A DNA stretch of 64,000 bases from an uncultured Oscillospiraceae bacterium (GTDB taxonomy: Bacteria > Bacillota > Clostridia > Oscillospirales > Acutalibacteraceae), in the NCBI GenBank assembly GCA_900549825.1, contig URQB01000002.1, forward strand, positions 62,001 through 126,000, in the 5' to 3' direction. Numbering within the stretch: position 1 is the stretch's first letter; every line of letters begins with the position of its first letter. Shown one piece after another: positions 52,380 to 60,171 of this stretch. A model generated the notes under the pieces. That model saw nothing but the letters and a program-made list of their open reading frames with translations. It had not been told where the DNA came from and did no database searches. A program made the translations under genes and the position numbers.

Positions 52380-52783
52380 CAAGTAAGGAAAGGGCTGCGC
52401 TGCGCGCGCAGGCCAATGCATTGGAGGCTCTGTTTCAAGCGGGCAAGGGCGGCGTAAATGACGCGCTCATCGCGCAGACGGACGACGCGCTGCGCGCAAG
52501 GGAGCTGATCAAGCTGAAGGTCCTCTTGGAGACGACCCCGGAGCCGCCGAAGGCCATTGCACAGAAGCTGGCCGAAGCCACGGGGGCCGAGATCGTGCAG
52601 GTAATCGGCGGCAGCATCGTTTTATACCGCTACAGCCCCACTCTGCACGAGCCGGTGAAGAAGGAAAAGCCGAAATCCGGCACCGGAAACCGGCCGAATA
52701 GCCGCAAGAGCGCGGCCCGGCTGCGCCAGAGGCGGGAGGATGGCCGTTTCCCCGCGCGGCAGAGCCGGGGGCGCGGCAAATAA
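52376..52783 (+). CDS. yhbY: YhbY-family (CRM domain) RNA-binding protein
   Basis: 135 aa. CRM fold at residues 1-95 (MTSKERAALRAQANALEALF, GKGGVNDALIAQTDDALRAR, IVQVIGGSIVLYRY) associates with pre-50S ribosomes. The C-terminal ~35 residues are a basic, Arg-rich tail (RLRQRREDGRFPARQSRGRG) longer than in B. subtilis YqeI. It overlaps rdgB by four bases and precedes nadD, the usual order. Confidence 0.92.
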   Translation: MTSKERAALRAQANALEALFQAGKGGVNDALIAQTDDALRARELIKLKVLLETTPEPPKAIAQKLAEATGAEIVQVIGGSIVLYRYSPTLHEPVKKEKPKSGTGNRPNSRKSAARLRQRREDGRFPARQSRGRGK

Positions 52784-52809
52784 GGCTTGACCGATGGGAG
52801 GGGACCGCG

Positions 52810-54045
52810 ATGGAAGAGGAGAACGTGCAGGATGCGTGCAGGCAACGTATCGGCATATTCGGCGGCACCTTCAACCCGCCGCACAGCGGCCATGTTCATC
52901 TGGCGCGCTCTCTTGCAGCGGCGCTTCGGCTCGACCGGGTGCTCGTCATCCCGGCAAATTTGCCGCCGCACAAGCAGGCGCAAATGCTTGCAAGCGGAGC
53001 GGACAGGATGCAGATGTGCCGGCTCGCATTTCCAGACACACTGTTTGAGGTGAGCGACATTGAACTTTCCCGCGGGGGAAAGAGCTATACCTGCGATACA
53101 CTGGCGGCGCTTCGCGAAAAATATGCGGACGCTTCCCTCTATTTATTCATGGGCACAGATATGCTGCTCACCTTTCACCAGTGGCGCGCGCCCCGTGAAA
53201 TTCTGCGCATGTGCAGGCTGTGTGTAGCGGCGCGTGGAGATATGGGAGAGTATGAATCGCTCGAGGCATATATCCGCAGCGGCCCGCTGGGAGACATCCG
53301 GGACCGCGTTACGCTCTGTGTGACGCAGCCGTTTCCCGTGAGCTCCACCGAGCTTCGCAAGATGCTCGCGCTGGGGCGTGCTGCAGAAGGGCTTCTGCCG
53401 CATGATGTAATTTGTTATATTCAGAAAAAGGGGCTTTATCGGATGCTGGATACGCAACGCAACGGGGAATTTATTTCTGCCATACAGGAGAAGCTCCGTC
53501 CGGAGCGCTTTGCGCATTCGCTCAATGTGGCAGAAGAGGCAAGGCGCCTCGCCCAAAAATATGGGGCGGACCCGGAAAAGGCATATACAGCGGGCATTCT
53601 GCATGATATAATGAAAAACAGCCCTCCGGAGGAGCAGCTTTCCATCATGGAGCAGGCTGGCGTTACCCTCACGGCGGACGAGCGCGCAAACCCGAAGCTC
53701 TGGCACGCGATGGCCGGCGAGGCCTATGCGCGCGCGGCTCTACACGTACAGGACGAGGAAATCCTACGGGCGATCCGCTATCATACCACGGCCCGCGCGG
53801 GCATGAGCGTGCTTGAAAAGGTGCTCTATATCGCCGATTTTATCTCCGCAGACCGCGATTATGACGGCGTGGAGGATATGCGTAAGGCGGCTGGAGTGAG
53901 CCTGGAGTCTGCCATGCTCGAGGGAATGCGCTTCTGCATTGTCGATTTGGTGCAGACCGGGCAGGTGATTCATACGGACAGCGTGGAGGCCTATAATGAA
54001 ATAATCATAAGCGCAGCTGCCCGGGAAAGGATGTCAAATGCGTAA
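52810..54045 (+). CDS. nadD-yqeK: Fused nicotinate-nucleotide adenylyltransferase / HD-domain hydrolase (NadD-YqeK)
   Basis: 411 aa. Residues ~10-215 are NadD (RIGIFGGTFNPPHSGHVHLA, nucleotide-binding SSTELRKMLALG). Residues ~218-405 are a YqeK HD domain (FAHSLNVAEEARRLAQKYG, GILHDIMKNS, IRYHTTARAG, ADFISADRDY), a symmetrical Ap4A hydrolase family. In B. subtilis these are adjacent genes; here they are one protein with a short linker near residue 213. It links NAD synthesis with clearance of Ap4A, a by-product of stress and aminoacyl-tRNA synthetases. Confidence 0.92.
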   Translation: MEEENVQDACRQRIGIFGGTFNPPHSGHVHLARSLAAALRLDRVLVIPANLPPHKQAQMLASGADRMQMCRLAFPDTLFEVSDIELSRGGKSYTCDTLAALREKYADASLYLFMGTDMLLTFHQWRAPREILRMCRLCVAARGDMGEYESLEAYIRSGPLGDIRDRVTLCVTQPFPVSSTELRKMLALGRAAEGLLPHDVICYIQKKGLYRMLDTQRNGEFISAIQEKLRPERFAHSLNVAEEARRLAQKYGADPEKAYTAGILHDIMKNSPPEEQLSIMEQAGVTLTADERANPKLWHAMAGEAYARAALHVQDEEILRAIRYHTTARAGMSVLEKVLYIADFISADRDYDGVEDMRKAAGVSLESAMLEGMRFCIVDLVQTGQVIHTDSVEAYNEIIISAAARERMSNA

Positions 54046-55603
54046 AACGGAGAGGCGCTTTCAGGGGCGCATGCTGCTTTACTGCCTGTTTGTGTCTTTT
54101 TGCTTCCTGACGATCTGTTCGAAGAGCTCTTTTTTATATCCGCTCAATAACGGGAGCGATATCCAGTGTTTTTTTACTGTGGGCAAGGGGATGATGCACG
54201 GCCTTATCCCTTACCGCGATCTGGTGGAGCAGAAGGGGCCGCTGCTCTATTTTTTATACGGCCTTGCCTCTCTCATTTCCGAGCGCTCGTTTGTGGGCGT
54301 TTTCCTGCTGGAGCTCCTCTGCTATACCGCCTTTCTTTACTGCTCCTATCAGATATTCGCGCTCTTTTTCAAGCCCCAGTTGGCAAAATATTATTATATT
54401 GCGGCTCCGCTGATGGCGGCGGTCACCTTCACCTCCCCCAGCTTTTTTCACGGAGGAGAAACCGAAGAGCTGGTCCTGCCGCTGCTCGCCTTTTCGCTCT
54501 ATCTGCTGCTGCGCTATTGCAGGGAGGAATACCCCGGCCCGATGCCGTTTAGTTGGCTGCTTCTTTCGGGGCTGTGCGCGGGCTGCGTGCTGTGGATGAA
54601 ATTTACGCTTCTGGGCTTCTGGATTGGATTTATGGCGATCGTCGTAATTGCGCTCCTCATTACCCGGCAATTCGCCCGTGCAGTGGGCAGCTGTGCGGTA
54701 TTCCTCGGCGGAATGGCCGCCACGGCGCTGCCATGGCTTGCTTATTTCGGCGCGAGGGACGCGCTCGAGGATTTGATCAAGGTCTATTTTTATCACAATA
54801 TCTTCAGCTATTCGGCTCAGATGACGGTGGGTGAGCGGCTCATCGGCGTAGGGGAAGCTTTTTCCCGCATGCTGTACCGTACGCCATGGCTGTTCGGCGC
54901 ATTGTGCATCGGCGTGATCGGCCTGCTGATTTTGCGCAGGCTGCATCAGAACTGGCTGGGGGCTGTCGCACCGTTAGTGTGCGCCCTTTGCCTTGCACTC
55001 GGCCTCTATTGGGGCGGGCGGCGTTTTACCTATTACTTTTTCATCTTTGCCGGCTTTACCTCCCTGGCGGCGGTTGTAGTTACATATCTGATTGTTACGC
55101 TGGGAGAGAAACTTTTCAAACTGCGCGTTTCCATGCCAAACCGCCGGCTGATGGCACTGTCCGCTGCGCTGACGCTCGCGCTCACGGGCCTCTCCTATTT
55201 TGTCTGCGAGAACACCTATCTGCTGGGAACGCCGAAGGAGCAGTGCGTTCAATACCGCTTTGCGGAGATCATTCATCAAAAAAAGAATGCTACATTGCTC
55301 AACTATGGTTTTCTCGATTTTGGCTTTTACTATGCCGCAGATATCCTGCCGGACAATCGGTATTTCTGTCTGCTCAATATTGAGGATGAAAAGCTGCCGG
55401 AAATGCGGGCCGAGCAGAATCAGATCGTGCGGGAACGGGGTGTGGATTTTGTGGTGATCATGCTCAATCCGGAGCAGGATGCCGAGAGCCTGCATCTGCC
55501 GGAGCTGCAGCGCAACTATGACTTTGTGGCGCAGCAGGTGGAAACAGTCGACAATTATCTCCAATTGAAATTTGCGCTCTTCCGCGCAAAGGATCTTGGG
55601 TAG
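54038..55603 (+). CDS. GT-C-like multi-span membrane protein
   Basis: 521 aa with about ten membrane spans and a soluble C-terminus (~420-521). The first loop has the GT-C features SDIQCFFTVGKGMMHGLIPY then RDLVEQKGPLLYFLYG (Asp followed by Pro-Tyr-Asp-like and Lys-Gly-Pro), suggesting a lipid-linked-sugar glycosyltransferase related to ArnT/PMT. It starts seven bases inside the yqeK end. Its insertion between yqeK and rsfS is unusual, as those two normally adjoin. Acceptor and sugar are unknown. Confidence 0.75.
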   Translation: MRKTERRFQGRMLLYCLFVSFCFLTICSKSSFLYPLNNGSDIQCFFTVGKGMMHGLIPYRDLVEQKGPLLYFLYGLASLISERSFVGVFLLELLCYTAFLYCSYQIFALFFKPQLAKYYYIAAPLMAAVTFTSPSFFHGGETEELVLPLLAFSLYLLLRYCREEYPGPMPFSWLLLSGLCAGCVLWMKFTLLGFWIGFMAIVVIALLITRQFARAVGSCAVFLGGMAATALPWLAYFGARDALEDLIKVYFYHNIFSYSAQMTVGERLIGVGEAFSRMLYRTPWLFGALCIGVIGLLILRRLHQNWLGAVAPLVCALCLALGLYWGGRRFTYYFFIFAGFTSLAAVVVTYLIVTLGEKLFKLRVSMPNRRLMALSAALTLALTGLSYFVCENTYLLGTPKEQCVQYRFAEIIHQKKNATLLNYGFLDFGFYYAADILPDNRYFCLLNIEDEKLPEMRAEQNQIVRERGVDFVVIMLNPEQDAESLHLPELQRNYDFVAQQVETVDNYLQLKFALFRAKDLG

Positions 55604-55667
55604 TTTACGATAATCAAAAACAATTCTGCAAATGATATAGCAAGATACAAGAATTCGGAGGGATTGG

Positions 55668-56021
55668 ATGACAGGAATCGATTTGGTAAAAGCAGCGGTC
55701 CGTGCGCTGGATGAAAAAAAGGCGGAGGATATTGAAGTGATTCAGATTACGGAATTATCTGTGGTGGCTGATTATTTCGTGATCGCAAACGGTACGTCCA
55801 ATACGCACGTGCGCGCGCTGGCGGGCGAGGTGGAGGATCAGCTCTCCAAGCTCGGCGTGGAGGCAGGTCACATTGAGGGCCGTGCCACAGGCTGGATTCT
55901 CCTCGATTACGGCAGCGTGGTCGTACACGTTTTCCATAAGGAGAGCAGGGAGTATTATAATCTTGAGCGCCTCTGGGCGGATGGTAAGACGATCGATATT
56001 CAAGCTATGATTGACGGCTGA
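55668..56021 (+). CDS. rsfS: Ribosomal silencing factor
   Basis: 117 aa. AVRALDEKKAEDIEVIQITE, VADYFVIANGTSNTHVRALA and GWILLDYGSVVVHVFHKESR are RsfS/YbeB signatures. It binds L14 and blocks subunit joining in starvation. Own ribosome site (GGAGGG). It precedes leuS by 57 bases. Confidence 0.95.
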   Translation: MTGIDLVKAAVRALDEKKAEDIEVIQITELSVVADYFVIANGTSNTHVRALAGEVEDQLSKLGVEAGHIEGRATGWILLDYGSVVVHVFHKESREYYNLERLWADGKTIDIQAMIDG

Positions 56022-56078
56022 GGAATTTTTAGGAAAGGCGCGGCCTTTCTTAAAAATCATAGAAAGGATGGACTGTAG

Positions 56079-58493
56079 ATGAACTACGATTTTAAACAGG
56101 TGGAAAAGAAATGGCAGGACCGCTGGGAGGAAACGGGCGTATTCCATGCAAAGAACGAATACGACCGCCCGAAATTCTACTGCCTGGTGGAATTCCCGTA
56201 TCCCTCCGGGCAGGGGCTGCATGTCGGCCATCCGCGCTCCTATACAGCGCTGGACATCGTGGCGCGCAAAAAGCGGCTGCAAGGCTATAATGTGCTCTAT
56301 CCGATGGGGTGGGATGCTTTTGGCCTGCCCACGGAGAACTATGCCATCAAAAACCATATCCACCCGGAGATCGTGACGCGCGATAACGTGGCGCATTTCA
56401 AGCAGCAGCTGCAGTCCCTCGGCTTTTCGTTCGACTGGAGCCGAGAGGTGAATACGACAGACCCATCCTATTACAAATGGACGCAGTGGATTTTCCTCCA
56501 GCTTTTCAAGAAGGGCCTTGCGTATAAGAAAGAGATGGCCGTCAACTGGTGCCCCTCCTGCAAGTGTGTGCTTGCCAATGAAGAGGCCGCAGGCGGTGTG
56601 TGCGAGCGCTGCGGAAGCGAGGTGGTGCGCCGGGTGAAAAGCCAGTGGATGCTGAAAATCACAGCCTACGCCCAGCGGCTGCTCGACGATCTGGATGATC
56701 TCGATTTTATCGACCGCGTCAAGGTGCAGCAGCGCAATTGGATTGGCCGTTCTACGGGCGCGGAGGTCGATTTCACCGCGACCACGGGCGATCAGATGAC
56801 CGTTTATACCACCCGGCCGGATACGCTCTTCGGCGCAACATACATGGTGCTCTCCCCGGAGCACCCGCTGATCGAAAAGTGGGCGGATAAAATTGAGAAT
56901 CTCGTCGAGGTACGCGCCTATCAGGCGGAGGCGGCCCGCAAATCCGACTTTGAGCGCACGGAGGTCAATAAGGATAAGACCGGCATATGCATCAAAGGCG
57001 TGCGCGCAGTGAACCCGGTCAACAACACGGAAATCCCGATCTTCATCTCTGACTATGTCCTCGTTTCGTACGGAACGGGTGCGATCATGGCAGTTCCCGC
57101 GCATGACACGCGCGACTGGGAATTCGCGAAGAAATTCGATCTGCCGATCATCGAAGTCGTCAAGGGTGGCGACGTGGAAAAGGAAGCGTTCACGGACTGC
57201 GCGACCGGCGTAATGGTCAACTCCGGCTTCCTGACGGGTCTTACGGTCGACGAGGCCAAGGTGAAAATTACCGAATGGCTCACGGAGAATGGTAAGGGCC
57301 GTTCCAAGGTAAACTTTAAGCTGCGCGACTGGGTCTTCTCCCGCCAGCGCTATTGGGGCGAACCGATTCCGATCGTCTGCTGTGAGAAGTGCGGTTATGT
57401 GCCGCTGCCGGAGGATCAGCTCCCGCTGAAGCTGCCGCTGGTGGATTCCTACGAGCCGACAGAAACGGGCGAATCCCCGCTTGCCAAGATGACGGACTGG
57501 GTGAACACCACCTGCCCGCACTGCGGCGGACCTGCCAAACGTGAAACGGACACCATGCCCCAGTGGGCGGGTTCCTCCTGGTATTTCCTGCGCTATTGTG
57601 ACCCGCATAATGACAGGGAGCTCGCCTCCAAGGAAGCGCTTGAATACTGGATGCCGGTCGACTGGTACAACGGCGGCATGGAGCACACCACGCTCCACCT
57701 GCTCTACAGCCGCTTCTGGCATAAATTCCTCTATGATATCGGTGTGGTGCCCACCAAGGAGCCGTATCAGAAGCGCACGAGCCACGGCATGATCCTCGGC
57801 GAGAACGGCGAGAAGATGAGCAAATCCCGCGGCAATGTCGTTAACCCCGACGATATCGTCAATGAGTATGGCGCGGATACCATGCGGTTGTATGAAATGT
57901 TCATCGGCGATTTCGAGAAGGCGGCGCCGTGGAACTCCGCCTCCATCAAGGGCTGCAAGCGGTTCCTCGACCGTGTGTGGAATCTGCAGGAGATCGCCGT
58001 TGACGGCGACGGCTACCGCCCGGAGCTGGAAGCTCTCATGCACCGCACGGTCAAGAAGGTGACGGAGGATATCGACAACCTCAAGGCGAACACGGCGATT
58101 GCCGCGATGATGAGCCTGCTCAACGCCATCTGCGACACGGGTGCTGTGACGAAGGGCGAGCTGCGCACACTGGCACTTCTGCTCAACCCATTTGCTCCGC
58201 ATATGACAGAGGAGCTGTGGGAGCAGATGGGCTTCGGCGGCACGGTGACGGATCAGCAGTGGCCTGCCTACGACGAGGCGAAGTGCAAGGATGAAACCGT
58301 CGAGATCGTTGCGCAGATCAACGGCAAGGTGCGCGCGAAGCTCTCCGTCCCGGCGGAGATCGAGGCGGCGGCCGCGATCGCGCTCGCGAAACAGGATGAG
58401 AAGATTAAGGCGGCGATCGAGGGTATGCAGATTGTCAAGGAGATCTATGTCAAGGGCAAGCTGGTGAACCTTGTGGTGAAGCCGCAGAAATAA
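56079..58493 (+). CDS. leuS: Leucyl-tRNA synthetase
   Basis: 804 aa, class I synthetase of the bacterial LeuS-alpha-beta-fused type. HIGH-like YPSGQGLHVGHPRSYT near residue 42, editing CP1 domain (~220-400 with YTTRPDTLFGATYMVL), and KMSKS in GEKMSKSRGN (~575). AAAGGATGG lies upstream. The 57-base gap to rsfS is too short for a T-box leader, so control is probably not by T-box here. Terminator follows. Confidence 0.97.
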   Translation: MNYDFKQVEKKWQDRWEETGVFHAKNEYDRPKFYCLVEFPYPSGQGLHVGHPRSYTALDIVARKKRLQGYNVLYPMGWDAFGLPTENYAIKNHIHPEIVTRDNVAHFKQQLQSLGFSFDWSREVNTTDPSYYKWTQWIFLQLFKKGLAYKKEMAVNWCPSCKCVLANEEAAGGVCERCGSEVVRRVKSQWMLKITAYAQRLLDDLDDLDFIDRVKVQQRNWIGRSTGAEVDFTATTGDQMTVYTTRPDTLFGATYMVLSPEHPLIEKWADKIENLVEVRAYQAEAARKSDFERTEVNKDKTGICIKGVRAVNPVNNTEIPIFISDYVLVSYGTGAIMAVPAHDTRDWEFAKKFDLPIIEVVKGGDVEKEAFTDCATGVMVNSGFLTGLTVDEAKVKITEWLTENGKGRSKVNFKLRDWVFSRQRYWGEPIPIVCCEKCGYVPLPEDQLPLKLPLVDSYEPTETGESPLAKMTDWVNTTCPHCGGPAKRETDTMPQWAGSSWYFLRYCDPHNDRELASKEALEYWMPVDWYNGGMEHTTLHLLYSRFWHKFLYDIGVVPTKEPYQKRTSHGMILGENGEKMSKSRGNVVNPDDIVNEYGADTMRLYEMFIGDFEKAAPWNSASIKGCKRFLDRVWNLQEIAVDGDGYRPELEALMHRTVKKVTEDIDNLKANTAIAAMMSLLNAICDTGAVTKGELRTLALLLNPFAPHMTEELWEQMGFGGTVTDQQWPAYDEAKCKDETVEIVAQINGKVRAKLSVPAEIEAAAAIALAKQDEKIKAAIEGMQIVKEIYVKGKLVNLVVKPQK

Positions 58494-58496
58494 AGG

Positions 58497-58536
58497 AAAA
58501 AATCCCTCTCTGCCCGAGTGACAGAGAGGGATTTTG
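58497..58536 (+). terminator. Terminator of rsfS-leuS
   Basis: AAAATCCCTCTCTG / CAGAGAGGGATTTT perfect stem, nine-base loop. Confidence 0.85.
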
Positions 58537-58574
58537 GGAGCGACGGAGATTTTCCATTTTGCATACTGAACCCG

Positions 58575-58603
58575 TTGACAAATCAGAAAAAATGATTTAG
58601 AAT
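58575..58603 (+). promoter_or_regulatory. Promoter of the antisense (antitoxin) RNA
   Basis: TTGACA (58575-58580), 17-bp spacer, TAGAAT (58598-58603). Confidence 0.75.
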
Positions 58604-58609
58604 AAAGAT

Positions 58610-58702
58610 GAATGGTGGCGCTGCCGCAGAGACGGTTCGCCTCCAGATCGTATTACAAAGTAATCGCTATCTTTGTGAGGGATGGGCGGTTACTTCTTTT
58701 TT
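58610..58702 (+). ncRNA. Candidate antitoxin RNA convergent with the toxin gene
   Basis: From its promoter the RNA would start near 58610 and end at the hairpin GTAATCGC / GCGGTTAC (58660-58667 / 58686-58693) followed by TTCTTTTTT. Its last ~13 bases are complementary to the final codons of the toxin gene on the minus strand. No ORF is present. The arrangement matches 3'-overlapping type I antitoxins such as RatA and SR4. Confidence 0.6.
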
Positions 58703-58845
58703 ATGCTGAGAGCGGTGAGGAGGATTCCGATCACGCTGATGATTACAAGAGAAAAGCTAAAAAGGCTTTCATATGTAACATACTGCACAGCATCACCTCC
58801 TTTTGGAGGCGAAGAGTGAACCGCCTGCCGCTTGGGCAGCGCCAC
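58615..58845. repeat. Inverted repeats flanking the toxin gene
   Basis: GTGGCGCTGCC (58615-58625) with GGCAGCGCCAC (58835-58845), and TTCGCCTCC (58636-58644) with GGAGGCGAA (58805-58813), plus CGGTT/AACCG. A toxin mRNA reaching past 58640 could fold 5' to 3'; the TTCGCCTCC arm borders the ribosome site. Confidence 0.65.
58690..58788 (-). CDS. Type I toxin-like hydrophobic peptide (32 aa)
   Basis: GTG start at 58788 with AAAGGAGG seven bases before; stop TAA at 58690-58692. The peptide is one membrane helix (SFSLVIISVIGILLTALSI) preceded by YVTYESLF and ended by KKK. This shape, T/Y-Y-E-(A/S)-L-then a helix and a Lys tail, is that of holin-like type I toxins (Hol-Tox, TxpA/BsrG group). It has its own consensus promoter (58852-58880) and a convergent antisense RNA. 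Too short for standard gene finders. Confidence 0.72.
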   Translation of the reverse strand: MQYVTYESLFSFSLVIISVIGILLTALSIKKK

Positions 58846-58851
58846 ATGTCA

Positions 58852-58880
58852 ATTATATTTGATAAATACTATTCAGTCAA
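58852..58880 (-). promoter_or_regulatory. Promoter of the toxin mRNA
   Basis: Minus strand: TTGACT (58875-58880), 17-bp spacer, TATAAT (58852-58857). The mRNA would begin near 58845 with GTGGCGCTGCC, giving a ~57-nt leader before the GTG. Confidence 0.8.
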
Positions 58881-58892
58881 TATTATCCATAG

Positions 58893-58936
58893 AAACCGCT
58901 TGATTTCAGGGGAAATCGAGCGGTTTTTGCTTTTAT
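58893..58936 (+). terminator. Rho-independent terminator between toxin locus and HTH gene
   Basis: AAACCGCTTGATTTC / GAAATCGAGCGGTTT (one wobble), four-base loop, then TTGCTTTT on the plus strand. Confidence 0.75.
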
Positions 58937-59151
58937 AACTTTTGATCTTTATCAGATGGAATGTATTCAGCGATATCTTCGATTTTGCAATCCAAAATAC
59001 GGCATAGATCATTTATTGTAACGGTGGATATGGGTAAATTTTTTCTTAATCGATCTATTTTACCGCTGCTGAAATCATAATGATGAATAAGTACATAAGT
59101 ACTGATTTTGTGTTCTTTAAGAGTGTTCCAAAATCGTTCATACGTTATCAT
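58933..59151 (-). CDS. Small HTH (Cro/C1-type) regulator
   Basis: 72 aa. It has the compact HTH of YozG-like proteins: YERFWNTLKEHKISTYVLIH, FSSGKIDRLRKNLPISTVTI and NDLCRILDCKIEDIAEYI. Ribosome site AAGGAGG. Such one-domain repressors accompany mobile elements and toxin modules. AT-rich codons. It may control the divergent promoter at 59196-59224. Confidence 0.85.
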   Translation of the reverse strand: MITYERFWNTLKEHKISTYVLIHHYDFSSGKIDRLRKNLPISTVTINDLCRILDCKIEDIAEYIPSDKDQKL

Positions 59152-59195
59152 ACTATACTGCCTCCTTATAGTAATTATCTTTTGCGAATGGATAC

Positions 59196-59224
59196 TTGAC
59201 TATAACCAATGTATTGGCTATAAT
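59196..59224 (+). promoter_or_regulatory. Promoter with embedded dyad; downstream gene lost
   Basis: TTGACT (59196-59201), 17-bp spacer, TATAAT (59219-59224), and AAGGAGGAG right after. The spacer is a dyad ATAACCAAT-GT-ATTGGCTAT (59202-59221), probably bound by one of the nearby XRE proteins. Only a 15-codon ORF follows, inside a remnant of another gene, so the controlled gene seems deleted. Confidence 0.65.
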
Positions 59225-59256
59225 AAGGAGGAGTAATATAGCGATTTATGGATTTA

Positions 59257-59342
59257 TTAATTTTTTCTGGGATACGGCTTGCGTTTATCCGTTAAATTTA
59301 AAAGATAATCTACACTCGTATTGTAAAAGGAGACAAGTTTAA
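59257..59342 (-). pseudogene. C-terminal remnant of an XRE regulator
   Basis: Reads FYNTSVDYLLNLTDKRKPYP then a stop at 59257, clearly homologous to the end of the intact XRE protein at 59849-60073 (YYETSVDYLLEITDEKKPYP). The N-terminal part is missing. Confidence 0.75.
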
Positions 59343-59378
59343 TATAATAAATAAGAACTAGTAAGTCAATATTCACCT

Positions 59379-59418
59379 AAAAATCCGCCCGGTTTTTGAT
59401 GAAACCGGGCGGATTTTA
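59379..59418. terminator. Bidirectional terminator
   Basis: Perfect 16-bp stem AAAATCCGCCCGGTTT / AAACCGGGCGGATTTT with a six-base loop; A/T-rich on both sides. Confidence 0.82.
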
Positions 59419-59436
59419 ATTTCTAAAAGTATATGA

Positions 59437-59468
59437 AAAAGCCCTGACTGTCTGCATCCAGGACTTTT
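59437..59468 (-). terminator. Terminator of the 59468-59656 HTH gene
   Basis: AAAAGTCCTG / CAGGGCTTTT on the minus strand (one mismatch) ending in TTTTTCATAT. Confidence 0.65.
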
Positions 59469-59656
59469 CATGAATCTGTCGATTCCTTGGGTGCATGGTA
59501 TTCTAAAATATCTCCAACGGAACAGTTAAAATAGCAAAACAGCTTTGCAAGCGTATCCGTATCGATTTCCTGCAAATCGCGATGACACCAACGATTAATC
59601 ACTTCAAACCGGCAGCCGATCGCTCTGGCCAGCGTGTTCCGTTTCATACCGTGCAA
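59468..59656 (-). CDS. Small Cro/C1-type HTH protein, probably 5'-damaged
   Basis: 62 aa from a TTG at 59656. HTH core MKRNTLARAIGCRFEVINRW and LQEIDTDTLAKLFCYFNCSV then GDILEYH are typical of short clostridial XRE proteins. Upstream codons continue the family as KEILDL before a TGA, while MAELK appears in another frame with a good context, so a one-base shift seems to have cut off the true start. It may be a pseudogene. Confidence 0.6.
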   Translation of the reverse strand: MHGMKRNTLARAIGCRFEVINRWCHRDLQEIDTDTLAKLFCYFNCSVGDILEYHAPKESTDS

Positions 59657-59848
59657 GTCGAGGATTTCTTTTCATTTTACTTCAATTCTGCCATGTTCTT
59701 TTCAGGTAACGAGAGAACCTTCTGGAGTTGGAATTATCTGATCCATAAGATTTCCTCTCCCTCCTTGCGATGATTATATAATAATATTGCTAGCAACACT
59801 TGACAATTCGCATAATGATAGTTGCTATAATAATAGTGATTAAATACG

Positions 59849-60073
59849 CTACCTATTACGTGGATATGGTTTCTTTTCATCCGTTATTTCCAGTAGGTAG
59901 TCCACACTTGTTTCATAGTATTTTGCCAAGCGGATTAACACATGAGTAGGAATATCGTTCTCTCCCGTTTCATATTTGGAATAACCCGTTTGTGACATCT
60001 GTAAAACTTTTTCTGCGAAGGCTGTTTGGTTCATATCTGTGTCTTCACGAAGATCTCTAATTCTTGGGTACAT
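59849..60073 (-). CDS. XRE-family HTH regulator
   Basis: 74 aa from the ATG at 60073 (GGAGGTG eight bases upstream; the longer frame starts in the ribosome site). YPRIRDLREDTDMNQTAFAE and LQMSQTGYSKYETGENDIPT form the HTH; DVETSVDYLLEITDEKK-type end is the common dimer tail. A damaged relative lies 500 bases away. It may be the repressor of the local promoters with TTGNCTATAAT-like sites. Confidence 0.87.
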   Translation of the reverse strand: MYPRIRDLREDTDMNQTAFAEKVLQMSQTGYSKYETGENDIPTHVLIRLAKYYETSVDYLLEITDEKKPYPRNR

Positions 60074-60171
60074 TATTATCACCACCTCCATAAATCATAA
60101 ATAAGCTTTTTATTTTTGCTCATTATTAACCTGAAACAGGTTACGTAGAGAGAAGGGGAGATAATTCATAA

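Noticed and set aside
56022..56078. T-box leader for leuS (and for proS at 61931-61983)
   Set aside because: The leaders are about 57 and 50 bases, far too short for a T-box.
55755..58202. Long minus-strand frame opposite leuS (815 codons)
   Set aside because: Pure antisense shadow of a GC-rich conserved gene; no domain or ribosome site.
59800..59831. TTGACA...TATAAT promoter on the plus strand
   Set aside because: The spacer is 20 bp and nothing with a start codon follows; kept only as a possible operator region of the XRE gene.
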